DNA of 64,000 nt from positions 62,001 to 126,000 of the forward strand of contig JAOEVD010000001.1 of assembly GCA_028383305.1 (NCBI GenBank), read 5' to 3'. The notes below the pieces were generated by a model. It was not told the DNA's origin, searched no databases, and was given only the letters and a program-made list of their open reading frames with translations. The position numbers and the translations under genes are program-made. Origin of the DNA: Candidatus Puniceispirillum sp. (lineage in GTDB: Bacteria; Pseudomonadota; Alphaproteobacteria; Puniceispirillales; Puniceispirillaceae). Each line of letters starts with the position of its first letter. Within the stretch, counting starts at the first letter, position 1. Below, piece by piece: positions 38,526 to 47,135 of the stretch.

Positions 38526-39302
38526 ATGCGAGCAAATATTACGATAAATGATGCTGGTATTATTCTTGCTGCTTCTAATGCCCCACCGCCAATTGGCGGC
38601 GCAGCCGTCTCACGCGTTAATCAGAAAATGTCCATCACGCTTGGTGCCAAGCCAGCCTTGCCTGCCTTACTATCATTGATCCGCGCCCTCAGAGCTGTCA
38701 AAACCACGATCGGACTTTATCATTCTGACGAAAATGACGGCACGCAAATCATCCAGACTAAAGTTTGCATTCATCTGGCGCAAATGGCGCTGTCCAGTTT
38801 GGAAAGCGAACATCGCAATTTATTTCAAAGCAAAATCGAATTGGTAACACCGCAGCTTTTAACAGTTGGCAATGTGCCCGATGATCTGTCGCGGCTGGCG
38901 CGCATGCCGCTTGATACACCCGATGTGTTATCGGCGCTGATCAAGGTTTATGATGCGCGTATGAAAAATCTTGTTCTTGCCGGCCAGTCATTATCAATGA
39001 AATTATGTTTTATCGTTGTTCCCGAAAATTTGGCTTGGCCAAAGCCGCCGCCTTTATTGGCGCAATCACTCGAACATTGTCTTGACCTGACCTTTAATTA
39101 TTGGCTTGCCATTATCTATGAAACGGCAATGGCCATCCGCGGGCCGTTTTACCAGCATGGCATGATTCGAATTGATCAATGGCCAGAACGCCAATTTAAA
39201 CGCATTATCTATCCAATCATTCCGGCCAATGAACGCGCCAGCAACCACCGCATTCTGTCAACAGTCCGCCTTTTGGATGATCCATATACGCCAATTATCT
39301 AG
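38526..39302 (+). CDS. Hypothetical protein (258 aa), no family recognised
   Basis: Not recognised. The 258 aa product is mostly soluble-looking, begins MRANITINDAGIILAASN, and contains several alpha-helical stretches, a proline-rich patch (LAWPKPPPLL) and an aromatic segment (LTFNYWLAIIYETAMAIRGPFYQHG). There is no signal peptide or obvious catalytic motif. It stands alone on its strand between the DUF1285 run and the broken ArsR gene, with gaps of about 230 and 190 bp. Codon use looks like that of its neighbours. Function unknown. Confidence 0.65.
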   Translation: MRANITINDAGIILAASNAPPPIGGAAVSRVNQKMSITLGAKPALPALLSLIRALRAVKTTIGLYHSDENDGTQIIQTKVCIHLAQMALSSLESEHRNLFQSKIELVTPQLLTVGNVPDDLSRLARMPLDTPDVLSALIKVYDARMKNLVLAGQSLSMKLCFIVVPENLAWPKPPPLLAQSLEHCLDLTFNYWLAIIYETAMAIRGPFYQHGMIRIDQWPERQFKRIIYPIIPANERASNHRILSTVRLLDDPYTPII

Positions 39303-39489
39303 GGTTAGACAGGGCTCAAACATCCCAGACCACCCCATCAAAAAAAATAAACCCTTAAAAAGGTTAGTCTAATTGTAAAAAATGCAATTAAATTCAAATT
39401 ATTCCGCGATATTAGAGGTTTCCTAACTTTTCTTTTATAAACTCAACCATGGAAGTCGCAAAAATTTGAAAAGAAATCAGGAGAACAAA

Positions 39490-39819
39490 ATGGCAAGGTC
39501 ACCTTACTTTGAAGATGAACTGTTAAAGGTCACTTCAATATTAAGAGCAATCGGCAACACCAAAAGGCTATGCATCCTGAATGAATTATCAGATGGTCAG
39601 GAACGATCCGTGTCTGAGTTGGGAAATATAATCGCAACACTTAGCCAATCGGCTTTGTCGTAACATCTAGGTCGATTGCGACGCGCCAACATCGTGCGAA
39701 CACGCCGCGAGCCGCAGACGATTTACCACTCAATTGATGATCACGATGTGCTTCGTGTTTTGCGCTTATTGTCGCATATTTACGAAGATGACCCAGTGAT
39801 GCGCCGAACCCGTCATTAA
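39490..39819 (+). pseudogene. ArsR-family regulator interrupted by an in-frame TAA
   Basis: An ArsR/SmtB-type winged-helix regulator (109 codons) whose frame is intact except for one TAA at 39661-39663. Before the stop, SILRAIGNTKRLCILNELSDG leads into LSQSALS; after it, HLGRLRRANIVRTRREPQTIYHSI continues in the same frame. In the family the interrupted position is the glutamine of the recognition helix (LSQSALSQHL), so CAA to TAA is the simplest change. AGGAGA before the ATG at 39490 shows a once-functional start. The truncated 57-codon product would lack most of the recognition helix and wing. It precedes TauE/SafE and TIGR02186 genes, which it may have controlled. A sequencing error is the main alternative. 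Confidence 0.85.
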
Positions 39820-40132
39820 CCGAATTTTGGCGCAGATTTATCTAATTTGTTTTTCACAAAGCAACGCAATTCAATGATTTTATAGCTTTATCGTTGCTTC
39901 ATTAACCCCTGCGTCAAAAGCTTTTGCGCCCTTGCCCGGCCAAATTAAATTTGCAGATCAAACCAGAAATCAACCCATTTCGGCGCAAGCAAGGAGCAAA
40001 CCAAAGAGGCGGATTGCCCTTGCATCGAATGGCACTCTATGCGAAACCGGATTAGTAAAACAGTTTTATGTTTTTTGGGGTTGCTCCGACCTGCCCTTTT
40101 GCGTCAAATCCACATTCCTGATGCTGGCATCA
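39820..40132 (+). other. 313-bp gap between the broken ArsR gene and TauE/SafE
   Basis: The TauE frame is open through most of this gap, but its translated sequence there (residues 1-67 of the extended frame) has no family resemblance. No terminator, RNA gene or clear promoter could be identified; the left part is AT-rich (39835-39905) and could hold promoter elements. Confidence 0.5.
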
Positions 40133-41047
40133 ATGTATATTTATTTACCTATTGCTGAAATTTCGATGCATATCGGCATCATCATCGGTCTTGGCGGTGG
40201 TGTTGGGTTCCTATCCGGGCTTTTCGGCGTTGGTGGCGGCTTCTTGATGACACCATTATTGATCTTTTTTGGTATTCCGCCAGCGGTTGCCGTTGCGACC
40301 GAAGCCAATCAGATTGTGGCATCATCAGTATCGGGCGTTTTGGCGCATATGCGGCGCGGCAATGTTGATTTCAAAATGGGCGGTATTTTGCTGCTTGGCG
40401 GCGTCATTGGGTCATCGCTTGGCGTGGTGCTTTTCACCACGCTTCGCGAAATGGGTCAGATTGATCTTGTGATCAAGCTGTCTTATGTGGTGTTTCTTGG
40501 CATCATCGGGTTTTTAATGCTTTTGGAGAGCGTCCGAACCATTTTACGCACGCGTCGCCCGGGCAGCCGCAAAACCAAATTGCATCAGCATAATTGGCTT
40601 CACGGCTTGCCGTTAAAAATGCGATTCCGCCGGTCAAAGCTCTATATCAGCGCACTTTTGCCACTTGCCATTGGCGCCTTTGTTGGTGTTTTGGCAGCGA
40701 TCATGGGTGTTGGTGGCGGCTTTATCATGGTGCCAGCGATGATCTATCTTCTTGGCATGCCAACCTCGGTTGTTGTCGGCACATCTTTGTTCCAGATTAT
40801 TTTTGTGACAGCAAACGTCACTTTCTTGCAATCGGTACAAACCCAGACGGTTGATTTCATGCTTGCCGGATTGCTGTTGTTTGGCGCGGTTATTGGTGCG
40901 CAGTTCGGCACAAGGGCAAGCGCATTATTGCGCGGCGAACAACTTCGCGGGCTATTGGCGCTGATGGTGATGGCAGTCTGTATCAAGCTTGGTTTTGATC
41001 TCGCCCTTCGGCCTGATGATCTGTTTAGCGTGGAGCTGTTGAAATGA
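40133..41047 (+). CDS. TauE/SafE family sulfite/sulfonate exporter
   Basis: Predicted inner-membrane anion exporter for sulfite, sulfoacetate or related compounds. Both family repeats are present: GGGVGFLSGLFGVGGGFLMTPLLI in the first half and AAIMGVGGGFIMVPAMIYLLG in the second, with about eight membrane segments. I start it at the ATG at 40133 (MYIYLPIAE), the usual N-terminus of this subgroup, giving 304 aa; an ATG four codons upstream is an alternative. It overlaps the TIGR02186 gene by ATGA. An ArsR gene upstream and TIGR02186 downstream is a recurrent alphaproteobacterial arrangement. Confidence 0.9.
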   Translation: MYIYLPIAEISMHIGIIIGLGGGVGFLSGLFGVGGGFLMTPLLIFFGIPPAVAVATEANQIVASSVSGVLAHMRRGNVDFKMGGILLLGGVIGSSLGVVLFTTLREMGQIDLVIKLSYVVFLGIIGFLMLLESVRTILRTRRPGSRKTKLHQHNWLHGLPLKMRFRRSKLYISALLPLAIGAFVGVLAAIMGVGGGFIMVPAMIYLLGMPTSVVVGTSLFQIIFVTANVTFLQSVQTQTVDFMLAGLLLFGAVIGAQFGTRASALLRGEQLRGLLALMVMAVCIKLGFDLALRPDDLFSVELLK

Positions 41048-41814
41048 TCCGCGCACGCCATTTCATGCTCAGCTTTATTCTGCTGCTCGGCATGACCAGT
41101 CTTGCCGCGGCAAATTCCAGCCATCTGGTTGCTGACCTATCAAAATCAAATATCGCCATTACCAGCGGATTCCACGGCACCGATTTATTGTTATTCGGAG
41201 CGGTTGATGGCGCGGTTGGTGATGATATTCTGGTCGTGATTAGCGGCCCGCCAACCAATATCGCCCAGCGGCGCAAAGCAAATCGTGCTGGCATCTGGAT
41301 TAATGTCGAAACAAATATTTGGCAAAAGGCACCAAGCCTTTACACCATTCTTGCCACCAGCCCGATAGACAAGATTGCCAACCCTGAAACGCTTGCCTCG
41401 CTTGCGATTGGCACAAATAATATTGGGCTGGAAATCGCGGCCGAGACGCCTGTTGCTGGCCAGTCAAAACCAACGGCAAATGAGTTTATTGCTGCGCTTC
41501 AGGCCAACATGGCAAGCATTGATTTATGGCCAGATCAAACTGGTAATGTCACCTTGACCGAAAACGCCCTGTTCCGCGCTGAGGTGAAATTGCCAGCAAA
41601 TATTCTGTCCGGTGCTTATAATGTACGGGTCATGCAATTCCGCAATGGTGTTGCAATCAGCGAAGACATCACCAATCTTTATATCAAGAAAGGGGGATTA
41701 AGTGCTGGCATTTACAATTTCGCGCACAATTATTCAGCACTATATGGAATATTTGCGATCCTATTTGCGGTTGCTGCTGGCTGGTTGGCCGCAGTGGTAT
41801 TCCGGCGCACATAA
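41044..41814 (+). CDS. TIGR02186 family membrane-anchored protein
   Basis: A 256 aa protein of a family found next to TauE/SafE genes in Alphaproteobacteria; function unknown. It has a signal peptide (residues about 1-23, ending AAAN), a periplasmic beta-rich domain with ITSGFHGTDLLLFGAVDG and VVISGPPTNIAQRRKANRAGIWIN, and one C-terminal membrane segment (about 233-253) followed by FRRT. The overlap with the exporter gene argues for a joint role, perhaps as an accessory of sulfite or sulfonate export. Confidence 0.87.
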   Translation: MIRARHFMLSFILLLGMTSLAAANSSHLVADLSKSNIAITSGFHGTDLLLFGAVDGAVGDDILVVISGPPTNIAQRRKANRAGIWINVETNIWQKAPSLYTILATSPIDKIANPETLASLAIGTNNIGLEIAAETPVAGQSKPTANEFIAALQANMASIDLWPDQTGNVTLTENALFRAEVKLPANILSGAYNVRVMQFRNGVAISEDITNLYIKKGGLSAGIYNFAHNYSALYGIFAILFAVAAGWLAAVVFRRT

Positions 41815-41852
41815 ACCTTCATGCCCCCGATGATTGTGGAGATCTAGATATT

Positions 41853-42338
41853 ATGGCAAAAGCAAAGGCAAAACCAAAACAGCCGGTCTTTCTTGTTGTT
41901 GTTGATGATAGCGAGGAAATGCATCAGGCATTGCAATTTGCCTGTGGACGCGCCCGTTCGGTCAGTGGTCGCGTAGCATTAATGTATTGTATTGTTCCTG
42001 CTGAATTTGAATATTGGGCTGGTGTCGGTGAATTAATGCGCGAAGAAGCGCGTGAAGAAGCCGAAGCAAAAATGGCCATCCATGCCGATTATGTTAAAAC
42101 GCTGACCAACGGAACGCCAATCCTCTATGTCCGCGAAGGTGATATTCGTGATGAATTGTTGGAATTGATTGATCAGGAACATGAGATTAGCCTTCTTGTT
42201 CTTGGTGCCGACACGCAGTCGGAAACGGCTGGCCCTCTGATTACATTCCTGATGGCACACGGCGCATCACGTTGCCGTGTTCCCATCACTGTCGTTCCCG
42301 GGAATCTGTCAGACGAACAGCTTGATGCGCTGTTCTAG
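41853..42338 (+). CDS. Universal stress protein (UspA family)
   Basis: A 161 aa single-domain USP. The N-terminal strand FLVVVDDSEEMHQALQFAC, an acidic/alanine-rich helix (REEAREEAEAKMAIHADY) and the C-terminal LLVLGADTQSETAGP - LITFLMAHGASRCRVPITVVP match the family; the ATP-binding G-x2-G-x9-G motif is not clearly present, so it may be a non-nucleotide-binding member. It lies 38 bp after the TIGR02186 gene and 30 bp before the cyclophilin on the same strand. Confidence 0.88.
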   Translation: MAKAKAKPKQPVFLVVVDDSEEMHQALQFACGRARSVSGRVALMYCIVPAEFEYWAGVGELMREEAREEAEAKMAIHADYVKTLTNGTPILYVREGDIRDELLELIDQEHEISLLVLGADTQSETAGPLITFLMAHGASRCRVPITVVPGNLSDEQLDALF

Positions 42339-42368
42339 TCACATTCCCTTTTTTGCAAGGATTTTGGT

Positions 42369-42884
42369 ATGAAGTCTTTTCTATTACGCATGCTAGGAGT
42401 TGGGTTTTTAATTATGAGTGAAACAAGCGTGGCCGCGACCGGCTCAAATCTTCTACTTGAAACAAGTCAGGGACAGATTGAAATCAAACTGCTTCCCGAC
42501 ATTGCCCCAAACCATGTTGCCCGCATTTCCGAACTGGCAGCGTCTGGATTTTATGACGGCATTATTTTCCATCGTGTGATCCCCGGATTTATGGCGCAGA
42601 CAGGCGATCCAACAGGCACCGGCATGGGTGGATCAGGAACCAAATTAACAGCCGAATTTAGCGATTATGAATATCGCAATGGCACTGTTGGCATGGCACG
42701 TTCAATGAGCCCTGATAGCGGTGACAGCCAGTTCTTTATCTGCTTTGACGGCTGTGGCCACCTAACCGGCCAATATACCGTTTGGGGACAGGTTGAAAAA
42801 GGCATGGATGCTGTTCAAAAGCTGGCTGTTGGTGAGCCGCCTGCCGAACCCGATCAGATCATTTCAGCAAAATTAATTGATTAG
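42369..42884 (+). CDS. Cyclophilin-type peptidyl-prolyl isomerase, exported
   Basis: Catalyses cis-trans isomerisation of prolyl bonds. The 171 aa precursor has a likely signal peptide (residues 1-23, ending SVAA) and the compact bacterial cyclophilin fold: FYDGIIFHRVIPGFMAQTGDP, GTGMGGSGTKLTAEFSD, NGTVGMARSMSPDSGDSQFFICF and YTVWGQVEKGMDAVQKLA. Catalytic-site residues of the FHRVI, QTGDP and SQFFI motifs are present. A strong terminator follows. Confidence 0.93.
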   Translation: MKSFLLRMLGVGFLIMSETSVAATGSNLLLETSQGQIEIKLLPDIAPNHVARISELAASGFYDGIIFHRVIPGFMAQTGDPTGTGMGGSGTKLTAEFSDYEYRNGTVGMARSMSPDSGDSQFFICFDGCGHLTGQYTVWGQVEKGMDAVQKLAVGEPPAEPDQIISAKLID

Positions 42885-42912
42885 GCAATCGCCAATCGCA
42901 TGATCGCAAAAC

Positions 42913-42940
42913 AAAAGCCGGACTTTTGTCCGGCTTTTTT
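42913..42940 (+). terminator. Bidirectional Rho-independent terminator
   Basis: AAAAGCCGGAC (42913-42923) pairs with GTCCGGCTTTT (42928-42938) around TTTT and is followed by more T. It ends the cyclophilin transcript and, read in the other direction, could serve the convergent rarD-type gene. Confidence 0.93.
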
Positions 42941-42996
42941 GCATCCCACGTCAAAGCACCCGTATCAAAACGCCCCATTATCAAGACGCTCAAATG

Positions 42997-43899
42997 TTAC
43001 GGTGCCGGAACGGTAAGCCTTGCCACCCGCGCCCGTGTTGTAAAATAAACTGCAATCCCAATCCATATCAGCCCAAAAGCCACTGAATCACGCGGCATAA
43101 ATTCCTCGGAAAAAACCACCACGCCAAGCAAAAGCTGCATGGTGGGATTGCTGTAAAACAATAGGCTTGCCATCGTCATATTCAAAGCGCGATTACCCTT
43201 TAAAAACAGCACAAGCGGCAAAACCGTAATGCCACCAGCCAGCAGCGCCAGCGCAATATTGACCGCACCACCGCCAAAAAACGGCGCTTGCCCATTTGCG
43301 GCCATCCACAATAGAAACCCAATGGCAAAGGGCAGTAAAAATAGGGTTTCAATAAATAGCCCTTGCAACGGATCCATATCTATCTGTTTGCGAATAACAG
43401 CATAAAGCGAAAAGCTGCCTGCCAGCGCCAAAGAAATCCATGGCACATCCATAATCATCATCGCCTTTGCCATCACGCCGAGACAAACGAGCCCAATGGC
43501 AAGCCATGCCCATTTATCGAGCCTTTCGCCAAGCACAAGAATGCCAAGCAACACTGTGCAAAGCGGATAAATGAAATAGCCAAGCGCTGCCGACACCACC
43601 TGTCCGGTTTGCACGGCATAGACATAAATCCCCCAATTTAGCGATAAAAACAATGTTGTGATAAAAAAATTTAACAAATTCTTAGGCTGCTTGATCGTGA
43701 TCCAAATCTCGCCAAGCTGGCCCGCAATCCAGCAAATGATAAACAACAATACAGCCGACCAAAGTGACCGATGCACGACAATTTCATAAGGATCGTCAGC
43801 ATCAATAAATTTGATATAAAGAGGAGCAATTCCCCATAAAATTCCGGCGCTTAGCGAAAAGCAAATACCCACAAGACTGGTTTTCTTGGGATTTTCCAT
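42997..43899 (-). CDS. rarD: RarD family EamA-type transporter
   Basis: Inner-membrane drug/metabolite exporter family protein of 300 aa with about ten membrane segments in two EamA repeats. RarD marks are GILWGIAPLYIKFI, EIVVHRSLWSAVLL, LNWGIYVYAVQTGQVVSAALGYFIYPL and the second-repeat NRALNMTMASLLFYSNPTMQLLLG. The substrate is not established for the family; chloramphenicol sensitivity named the gene in Pseudomonas. It is divergent from cspA, 302 bp away. Confidence 0.9.
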   Translation of the reverse strand: MENPKKTSLVGICFSLSAGILWGIAPLYIKFIDADDPYEIVVHRSLWSAVLLFIICWIAGQLGEIWITIKQPKNLLNFFITTLFLSLNWGIYVYAVQTGQVVSAALGYFIYPLCTVLLGILVLGERLDKWAWLAIGLVCLGVMAKAMMIMDVPWISLALAGSFSLYAVIRKQIDMDPLQGLFIETLFLLPFAIGFLLWMAANGQAPFFGGGAVNIALALLAGGITVLPLVLFLKGNRALNMTMASLLFYSNPTMQLLLGVVVFSEEFMPRDSVAFGLIWIGIAVYFTTRARVARLTVPAP

Positions 43900-44201
43900 A
43901 AATCGGCATCCACCACGAAATTACGACAAATAATGGTCATTCAGATTGAAATCGGGGCATCGCTTTGGGCATTGCCACCACTTCATTTTCACGCAGATAA
44001 ACCGGCCCGACGTCAGCACTCAAGCCATCGAGGATCATTTATTGTTTGACTTTATATATTGCTGTTCCCATATGTATTTTGCCGAAAGGGCTTTATGAGA
44101 CTAGAATCCAGCAAAGGTTCGAGGCCGCATAGAAGTCGTGTTAAAAAGATAATGGGCTGCGATCACCGGCAGATCAAGGCTGAAGTTGGAGACTAGACAA
44201 T
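43900..44201 (+). other. 302-bp divergent region between rarD and cspA
   Basis: No gene is seen. TTGACT followed by AT-rich TTTATATATT (about 44046-44063) is the best promoter-like stretch for cspA, which would leave a leader of over 100 nt, as is common for cold-shock mRNAs. The last 100 bp before cspA may fold as this leader; no defined thermosensor could be drawn by hand. GGAG stands about 10 nt before the cspA ATG. Confidence 0.45.
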
Positions 44202-44411
44202 ATGGCACAGGGTACTGTGAAGTGGTTTAACACCCAAAAAGGTTATGGCTTTATCAATCCGGATGATGACGGCAATGATGTATTTGTACATATCACTGCT
44301 GTCCAGAATTCAGGCCTGAACGGTTTGAACGAAGGTCAGAAGGTATTTTACGAACTCGAAGAACAGCGTAACGGCAAAATGGCCGCTGTTGGTCTTTCAG
44401 TCGTCGAATAA
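44202..44411 (+). CDS. cspA: Cold-shock protein (CspA family)
   Basis: Single-strand nucleic-acid-binding OB-fold protein of 69 aa that melts RNA structure. RNP1 (KGYGFINP) and RNP2 (VFVHI) are intact; start MAQGTVKWFNTQKGYGF is typical of alphaproteobacterial members. A Rho-independent terminator follows 66 bp after the stop. The long upstream gap suits a regulated 5' leader. Confidence 0.96.
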   Translation: MAQGTVKWFNTQKGYGFINPDDDGNDVFVHITAVQNSGLNGLNEGQKVFYELEEQRNGKMAAVGLSVVE

Positions 44412-44477
44412 GCTATCGCCTTTTGCTATAAAACAAATTGTACTTTGGCCATGTTAATCATGGACTAAATGCAGGTG

Positions 44478-44508
44478 GGTCGCCCGATGATTTGGGGCGA
44501 CCTTTTTT
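44478..44508 (+). terminator. Rho-independent terminator after cspA
   Basis: GGTCGCCC (44478-44485) pairs with GGGCGACC (44495-44502) and is followed by TTTTTT (44503-44508). It abuts the end of the decayed Kef-type gene on the other strand. Confidence 0.92.
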
Positions 44509-44509
44509 G

Positions 44510-45682
44510 TTATTCGGGCTCGGCCAGATTGGACAACAGCGCAGCAGGATCATGAATCTGATAGCGAATCACCAAATAATGAAGCACCCCACTCCATAAG
44601 GGTGATAGAAACAGGCTTGCCGCAATCACCGCCAGCAGGAAATCCGCTTCAAAACTTGTAAAAATGTCTGATGCGACCCCGCTTGTTGTCAAAAACAAAG
44701 CTGAATTCGCTGATTTGCGGGGTGACAAGCGATGACACAAGCGCCCATCCAAGCAGGGCTTTGATAAACAGGACACCAAAGGTCACACCGACAACCACCC
44801 CCAATGGCTTTTGACATATTCCAGATCAACAAGCAGCCCAATCGAGACGAAAAACACCACAAACAATAGCGATTGCACCGGCTGAATTGCATCCAGAACG
44901 GCTTTACGTAAATTTGTATGGGCAAGCGCCAATCCGGCGCAAAACGCGCCAAATACAGGTGATAATGCGATATAGCCAGTCAGGCTTGCCGCCAAAACAC
45001 AAATGCCAAGGCTGAACAGGATCACCAACTCGACATTCCCTTCCAGCAGCACTGCCATAGGCAATCTTTGACGGGCGGTTTTGCCAATCCTTATCAGCAA
45101 CGCCGCCAATATCAGTAATGCAATCACCACCCGCACCAGCAATAATGGCCATTGCTGGAACACATCAGCGCCCGATTGTGCAAAAACCAGCATCGGCACA
45201 ACCGCGATATCCTGCGCCACCAGCACACCAACGGTCAGCTGGCCTGCACGGATGCGGCTTTGGCCAAGCCGTTGCAATACCATCAAGGCCACCGCCGTTG
45301 ATGATAAAGTCAGAATAAAACCGATCAGCAGGATTTGTGGCAATGTCCAATTGAAATAGGCACTCACCGATAGCGCCATAAAAATACAACAACAAATCTG
45401 GCCAAGCGTCGCAACCACCGCCGGCCGCAAAACCCATAAAAAAGCCATCACCGATAATTCAATACCAATGACGATCAGCAGCAAAATCACGCCAAATTCG
45501 GAAAGCGATGAAATTTTATCCGAATAATCAACAAGGCCAAGCCAGGCAGGCCCAAAGGCCAGCCCAGCCAGAATATAACCAACCAATGGTGGCTGTTTAA
45601 GCCAGCGCACGATCAAGCCAACGCTAACTGCGCTTAGCCTCAAAAATGTTGTTGGTAATATTTCGCTTTCATGGCCATGCAT
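44510..45682 (-). pseudogene. Decayed Kef-type cation/proton antiporter gene
   Basis: The first 299 codons encode the N-terminal part of a Kef/CPA2 antiporter (KQPPLVGYILAGLAFGP, FGVILLLIVIGIELS, SSTAVALMVLQRLGQ, VFFVSIGLLVDLEYVK). Then the frame breaks. The family sequence resumes in a second frame (GVTFGVLFIKALLGWALVSSL ... ISEFSFV) after a run of five C (44798-44802), and in a third frame (LTTSGVASDIFTSFEADFLLAVIAASLFLSPLW) after a run of five A (44691-44695), ending at 44510. About 15-20 residues expected between LVTP and ISEFSF seem to be missing. With two frame corrections the product would be near 390 aa without a TrkA domain. Homopolymer sequencing errors could explain the frameshifts but not the gap. 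Confidence 0.75.
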
Positions 45683-45905
45683 ATCTTAACGCTAGCCAAA
45701 TTCATGATTAAATTAAATGAGTCTAAGCAATAATTTAGCATAGGAACGAACATCAAAAGACAGCGCCAATGACCAAACAGACAATCGCGCTAGCAATCTT
45801 GTCTATGCGAAATGGCCAGTTCAATGTGAATAGCTTTGCATGACCATTTTCATGTCCCCCTCACGCAATCAATCACGTCATCACACGCGCAATCCTCAGG
45901 CAATC

Positions 45906-47015
45906 CTAAAGAAAAGGAAGCAGCACTATTCGGGCTGACCGCGGGCCATCATCCATATGGATTGTTACTGTTTGGCCCTTGTCGATCAGGGCGGTTGACA
46001 CCATACCAACACCGATGTTTTCACCAACGCGGGGTGAATAAACACAAGCGCTGACATAGCCAGCATTTTCCCTATCAAAGCTGATTAAAAGCCGGTCTTC
46101 ATTTGTTATCACAAGGGCGGGGCCATCAATGATGAACCCCATAAACCGGCGGCTGATACCCGCCTTCTTCATGGCGATCAGCGCATCCTTGCCAATAAAA
46201 TCATGCGGCTGGTCGAGCGCGATGAATTTATCCATGCCAAGTTCAAATGGGTTGGTTCTGGAGTCAGTATCAGCACCATAGGAAATCAGGCCGCTCTCAA
46301 TCCGTTCGATGTAATTTGGCGTTCCGGGCCCGATATCATACGGCTTGCCAGCTTCGGCAACACGCACCCACAAATCATCGCCGCGGCTAGAATCACGAAG
46401 ATACAGCTCATAGCCGCCTTGCTTTGACCAGCCAGAGCGCGCCACAACCAGCGGAATGCCATCAAGTTCAGTGACGCGAAATCCAAAATATTTCAGTTCA
46501 CGAACCCAATCACCAAAAAGGTCAGACACAACATCAACTGCCTTTGGCCCCTGAATGGCAAGCGGCGAGACATCTGGCTCATAAACGTCGACATCCAGCC
46601 TTAACGTGCCGGCAACCGCGCTTGCCCATAATTGAATATCGCTATCGGCAATCGACAGCCAGATTTCATCTTCAGCCACTTGCAGCAATACCGGATCATT
46701 GATGATTGCGCCGCTGTGATTGCAGATTGGTACATATTTTCCCTGCCCAATGACCAAACCATCAAGATTGCGCGGGGTCAACAACCGCGCCAATGCCAGC
46801 GCGTCCGGCCCTTTCAGCGCAACCTGCCGCTCAACCGCGACATCCCACATGGCAACACCATTGATCAGCCGATCATACTCAGCCGCCGGATCGCCATAGC
46901 TTGTTGGCATATACATATGATTATAGACACTAGCCGCGGCCAGACCGGCCTTACAGCTCGACTGAAAAAACGGGCTTTTGCGAACCCGCGCACCAATGGA
47001 TAATTGTACCGCCAT
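45906..47015 (-). CDS. DmdA-like (dimethylsulfoniopropionate demethylase / GcvT family) protein
   Basis: A 369 aa tetrahydrofolate-dependent aminomethyltransferase-family protein whose length and sequence pattern match DmdA, the enzyme that moves a methyl group from DMSP to tetrahydrofolate in marine bacteria. Characteristic stretches are VYNHMYMPTSY, MWDVAVERQVALKGPDAL, LLTPRNLDGLVIGQGKYVPIC, ISIADSD-like LSIADSDIQLWA, EPDVSPLAIQGPKA and VVARSGWSKQGGYELYL. AGGGG lies eight bases before the ATG. It follows the threonine-aldolase gene by 120 bp on the same strand. Other GcvT-like demethylases are the alternative; it is not the glycine-cleavage T protein, since gcvH/gcvP are absent. Confidence 0.75.
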   Translation of the reverse strand: MAVQLSIGARVRKSPFFQSSCKAGLAAASVYNHMYMPTSYGDPAAEYDRLINGVAMWDVAVERQVALKGPDALALARLLTPRNLDGLVIGQGKYVPICNHSGAIINDPVLLQVAEDEIWLSIADSDIQLWASAVAGTLRLDVDVYEPDVSPLAIQGPKAVDVVSDLFGDWVRELKYFGFRVTELDGIPLVVARSGWSKQGGYELYLRDSSRGDDLWVRVAEAGKPYDIGPGTPNYIERIESGLISYGADTDSRTNPFELGMDKFIALDQPHDFIGKDALIAMKKAGISRRFMGFIIDGPALVITNEDRLLISFDRENAGYVSACVYSPRVGENIGVGMVSTALIDKGQTVTIHMDDGPRSARIVLLPFL

Positions 47016-47135
47016 AACAGCCCCTCAAAAACAGATGATCCCACCGCGCTCGAACGGCGCGATAGTGCCATAAGTTAGGCCGAAACAATTATTCCCTTTA
47101 CGCCATCTTATCGGCTGTTTTTGTTCAAATGCGCC

